Positions 6,930 through 7,695 of a DNA stretch of 7,695 nucleotides are shown piece after piece (position 1 is the stretch's first letter; each line of letters starts with the position of its first letter). The notes below the pieces were generated by a model that was given only the letters and a program-made list of their open reading frames with translations, was not told the origin of the DNA and did not search any database. Position numbers and translations under genes: made by a program. The stretch is from Lachnospiraceae bacterium (lineage in GTDB: Bacteria > Bacillota > Clostridia > Lachnospirales > Lachnospiraceae), in contig DNLO01000094.1 in the NCBI GenBank assembly GCA_003488445.1, positions 1-7,695 on the forward strand, written 5' to 3'.

Positions 6930-7062
6930 ACTGCTGATTATGCTTTATCCTGAAAGTTCGTAATATGGACAGATTTTCTTTTTCGTCCAAAAAATCCACG
7001 AAATCTGTGTTTTGTCCGAAAGATCTGATCAAATCGAGGATCGGAGCAGATGAGCCGAATAA
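6930..7062. other. 133-base gap upstream of the radical-SAM-like gene, with inverted repeat
   Basis: ACAGATTT at 6969-6976 is complementary to AAATCTGT at 7001-7008, with an inner CGT/ACG pair (6984-6986 with 6998-7000) around an A-rich loop. An alternative pairing is TTTCGT (6981-6986) with ACGAAA (6998-7003). The repeat lies between two minus-strand genes, so it could be an operator for the downstream gene or a hairpin ending the upstream transcript. No U tract follows on the minus strand. A weak minus-strand promoter (TTGGAC, 17 bases, CATATT) overlaps it, which would suit an operator, but both boxes match poorly. Confidence 0.35.
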
Positions 7063-7440
7063 TCAGTAAACTAGCATGGATCTTTGGTTCTTTATATCGC
7101 CGGGTATGTCGTCTGGAACAGAAGAAAATGTGGCACGCTTATCGGTATAAAGATTTGCGTATCTTTCGGCCTGGACTCTGGCCCTGCCTTCCAACTTGCT
7201 GAAAGCATCGAGAACGGCATCTTTGCCATATCTCATGGCGGGAATGCCTATATCGGAAAACCTGAACAGAGGCCACCATGTCTCACTGAACTTTGAGTAG
7301 TCAAAGTGGACAGGGTCTTTTATGAATGCGTAAAGGGTACTGTTTTTATCCTTTGCCGCGTTTTTGAACTCCTGAAGATCGTACAGCTTGATTAAATCAA
7401 AGACGGACTCAGACAGAGAGCGTCTTCTGAAAACTATCAT
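7063..7440 (-). CDS. Hypothetical protein of 125 residues
   Basis: I do not recognise this protein. It is cysteine-free, soluble, and has no signal peptide or membrane span. The N terminus is basic (IVFRRRSLSESVFDLIKLYD), then a mixed region with an aromatic cluster (FSETWWPLFRFSDIG, about 51-65), a helix-like stretch (about 72-97), and a polar C terminus ending MLVY. Its reality is supported by the best ribosome binding site in the window (GAGGAGGA, 7 bases before the ATG). It is on the same strand as, and 133 bases upstream of, the radical-SAM-like gene, so the two could share a transcript, although the gap argues for separate control. Its own upstream region (7441-7684) has foldable elements that could be a leader. 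It might be a truncated copy of a longer protein; I cannot tell. Confidence 0.65.
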   Translation of the reverse strand: MIVFRRRSLSESVFDLIKLYDLQEFKNAAKDKNSTLYAFIKDPVHFDYSKFSETWWPLFRFSDIGIPAMRYGKDAVLDAFSKLEGRARVQAERYANLYTDKRATFSSVPDDIPGDIKNQRSMLVY

Positions 7441-7447
7441 TTCGAAA

Positions 7448-7455
7448 TCCTCCTC
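7448..7455 (-). promoter_or_regulatory. Strong ribosome binding site of the 125-residue gene
   Basis: The minus strand reads GAGGAGGA, 7 bases before the ATG at 7440. This near-ideal Shine-Dalgarno contrasts with the weak sites of most other genes here and is the main evidence that this small unknown gene is translated. Confidence 0.75.
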
Positions 7456-7505
7456 TCATATTAATAATATAAAGAAGTGGACATCGTTCCGATCCTCAAA
7501 ATACG

Positions 7506-7511
7506 AGTATA
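7506..7511 (-). promoter_or_regulatory. Possible -10 box for the 125-residue gene
   Basis: The minus strand reads TATACT, about 65 bases before the start codon. No good -35 is found 16-18 bases upstream and there is no TGn extension, so this is only a candidate. If it is used, the foldable elements further right are outside the transcript. Confidence 0.25.
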
Positions 7512-7540
7512 GTCTCTATTTATCAAAATGGAAGCCCGAT

Positions 7541-7619
7541 TATATGGGGTAATGAAAGGGAAGAAAAGCACCATATGTTGTAGTCGGAGGCGGGATAAGA
7601 AGAACGGAACCCCAATATA
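7541..7619. repeat. Ten-pair closing stem enclosing a purine-rich loop
   Basis: TATATGGGGT (7541-7550) pairs with ACCCC-A-ATATA (7609-7619): ten base pairs with one bulged A at 7614. It encloses 58 bases that are purine-rich on the plus strand. The pairing is seen directly. That it acts as an RNA fold is inferred, and the strand is unknown. Confidence 0.35.
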
Positions 7620-7634
7620 GGAAGTTCTCTTCCT
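7619..7634. repeat. Six-bp hairpin with four-base loop
   Basis: AGGAAG (7619-7624) is complementary to CTTCCT (7629-7634) around a TTCT loop. It abuts the larger stem to its left, sharing base 7619, so the two could stack in one RNA fold. Confidence 0.35.
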
Positions 7635-7649
7635 GAACCTGCGCGGCCC

Positions 7650-7684
7650 GGCGCCGGGTACGCATGGCGTACCCAAGCGGCGCC
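7650..7684. repeat. GC-rich nested inverted repeat at the right end
   Basis: GGGTACGC (7656-7663) pairs perfectly with GCGTACCC (7667-7674) around an ATG triloop. The flanking GGCGCC copies (7650-7655 and 7679-7684) pair with each other, leaving AAGC (7675-7678) as a one-sided bulge. The patch 7641-7685 is about 80% GC, far above the rest of the window. No T run follows on either strand, so it is not a standard terminator. It may be part of a structured RNA, a repeat family or a mobile-element end cut by the window edge. Confidence 0.5.
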
Positions 7685-7695
7685 CAAAAACAGCC

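Noticed and set aside
6748..7032. Minus-strand open frame crossing the start of the radical-SAM-like gene, opening with TTG
   Set aside because: It has no Shine-Dalgarno, a rare start codon, and mostly overlaps the supported gene in another frame. The frames differ, so it is not a missed N-terminal extension either.
7461..7676. Minus-strand 71-codon open frame at the right end
   Set aside because: It has no ribosome site, runs through the GC-rich palindrome, and shows no recognisable domain, so the region is better described as intergenic with foldable elements.
7541..7684. Retron, group II intron or CRISPR element at the right end
   Set aside because: There is no reverse transcriptase, no domain V-like sequence and no regularly spaced repeats in view. 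Only generic inverted repeats can be shown.
7664..7695. ATG at 7664 opening a plus-strand frame (MAYPSGAQKQ) that runs off the edge
   Set aside because: The ATG is the loop of a perfect hairpin with no Shine-Dalgarno before it, and too few codons are visible to judge.

Overview
The window looks like chromosomal DNA of a low-to-mid-GC Firmicute, most likely a Clostridia/Lachnospiraceae-type anaerobe. This rests on an S11 D,D-carboxypeptidase of the DacF kind, a Bacillota-type TrmB, a DhaS-like TetR regulator, and a KapD-like exonuclease with a zinc-binding tail. Genus cannot be fixed from the sequence alone. No rRNA, tRNA, insertion sequence, CRISPR array or phage gene was found. Eight protein genes are supported and coding density is high until the last ~255 bases.

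Region 1 (18-2276, minus strand): a two-gene operon. An extended -10 promoter near 2250 drives an SPFH (band 7) protein with three C-terminal zinc ribbons. Eight bases later comes a small membrane protein with an N-terminal zinc ribbon and an Asp/Ser/Trp-rich tail. A perfect 11-bp hairpin covers the second stop codon. The pair resembles the YdjI-YdjG/H membrane-stress group of Bacillus subtilis, but no pspA is visible here.

Region 2 (2301-5929): housekeeping genes. A DEDDh 3'-5' exonuclease with a C-terminal zinc module (plus) converges on and overlaps a membrane-anchored D-Ala-D-Ala carboxypeptidase (minus). The carboxypeptidase diverges from trmB (tRNA m7G46 methyltransferase, plus), which is followed after 9 bases by a DhaS-like TetR regulator.

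Region 3 (5910-7440, minus strand): accessory-looking genes. A 125-residue protein of unknown function has a very strong ribosome binding site. After a 133-base gap with an inverted repeat comes a 339-residue protein that I read as a degenerate radical-SAM-like protein with no cluster-binding cysteine motif. Its 3' end overlaps the TetR gene tail to tail by 20 bases.

Region 4 (7441-7695): no convincing gene. It holds three adjacent foldable inverted-repeat elements (7541-7619, 7619-7634, 7650-7684), the last in a strongly GC-rich patch. They could be a structured leader of the 125-residue gene or an independent RNA or repeat element.

The most interesting items are the apparent radical-SAM pseudoenzyme, the structured region at the right end, and the SPFH/zinc-ribbon pair. 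I see no clear new defence or mobile system.
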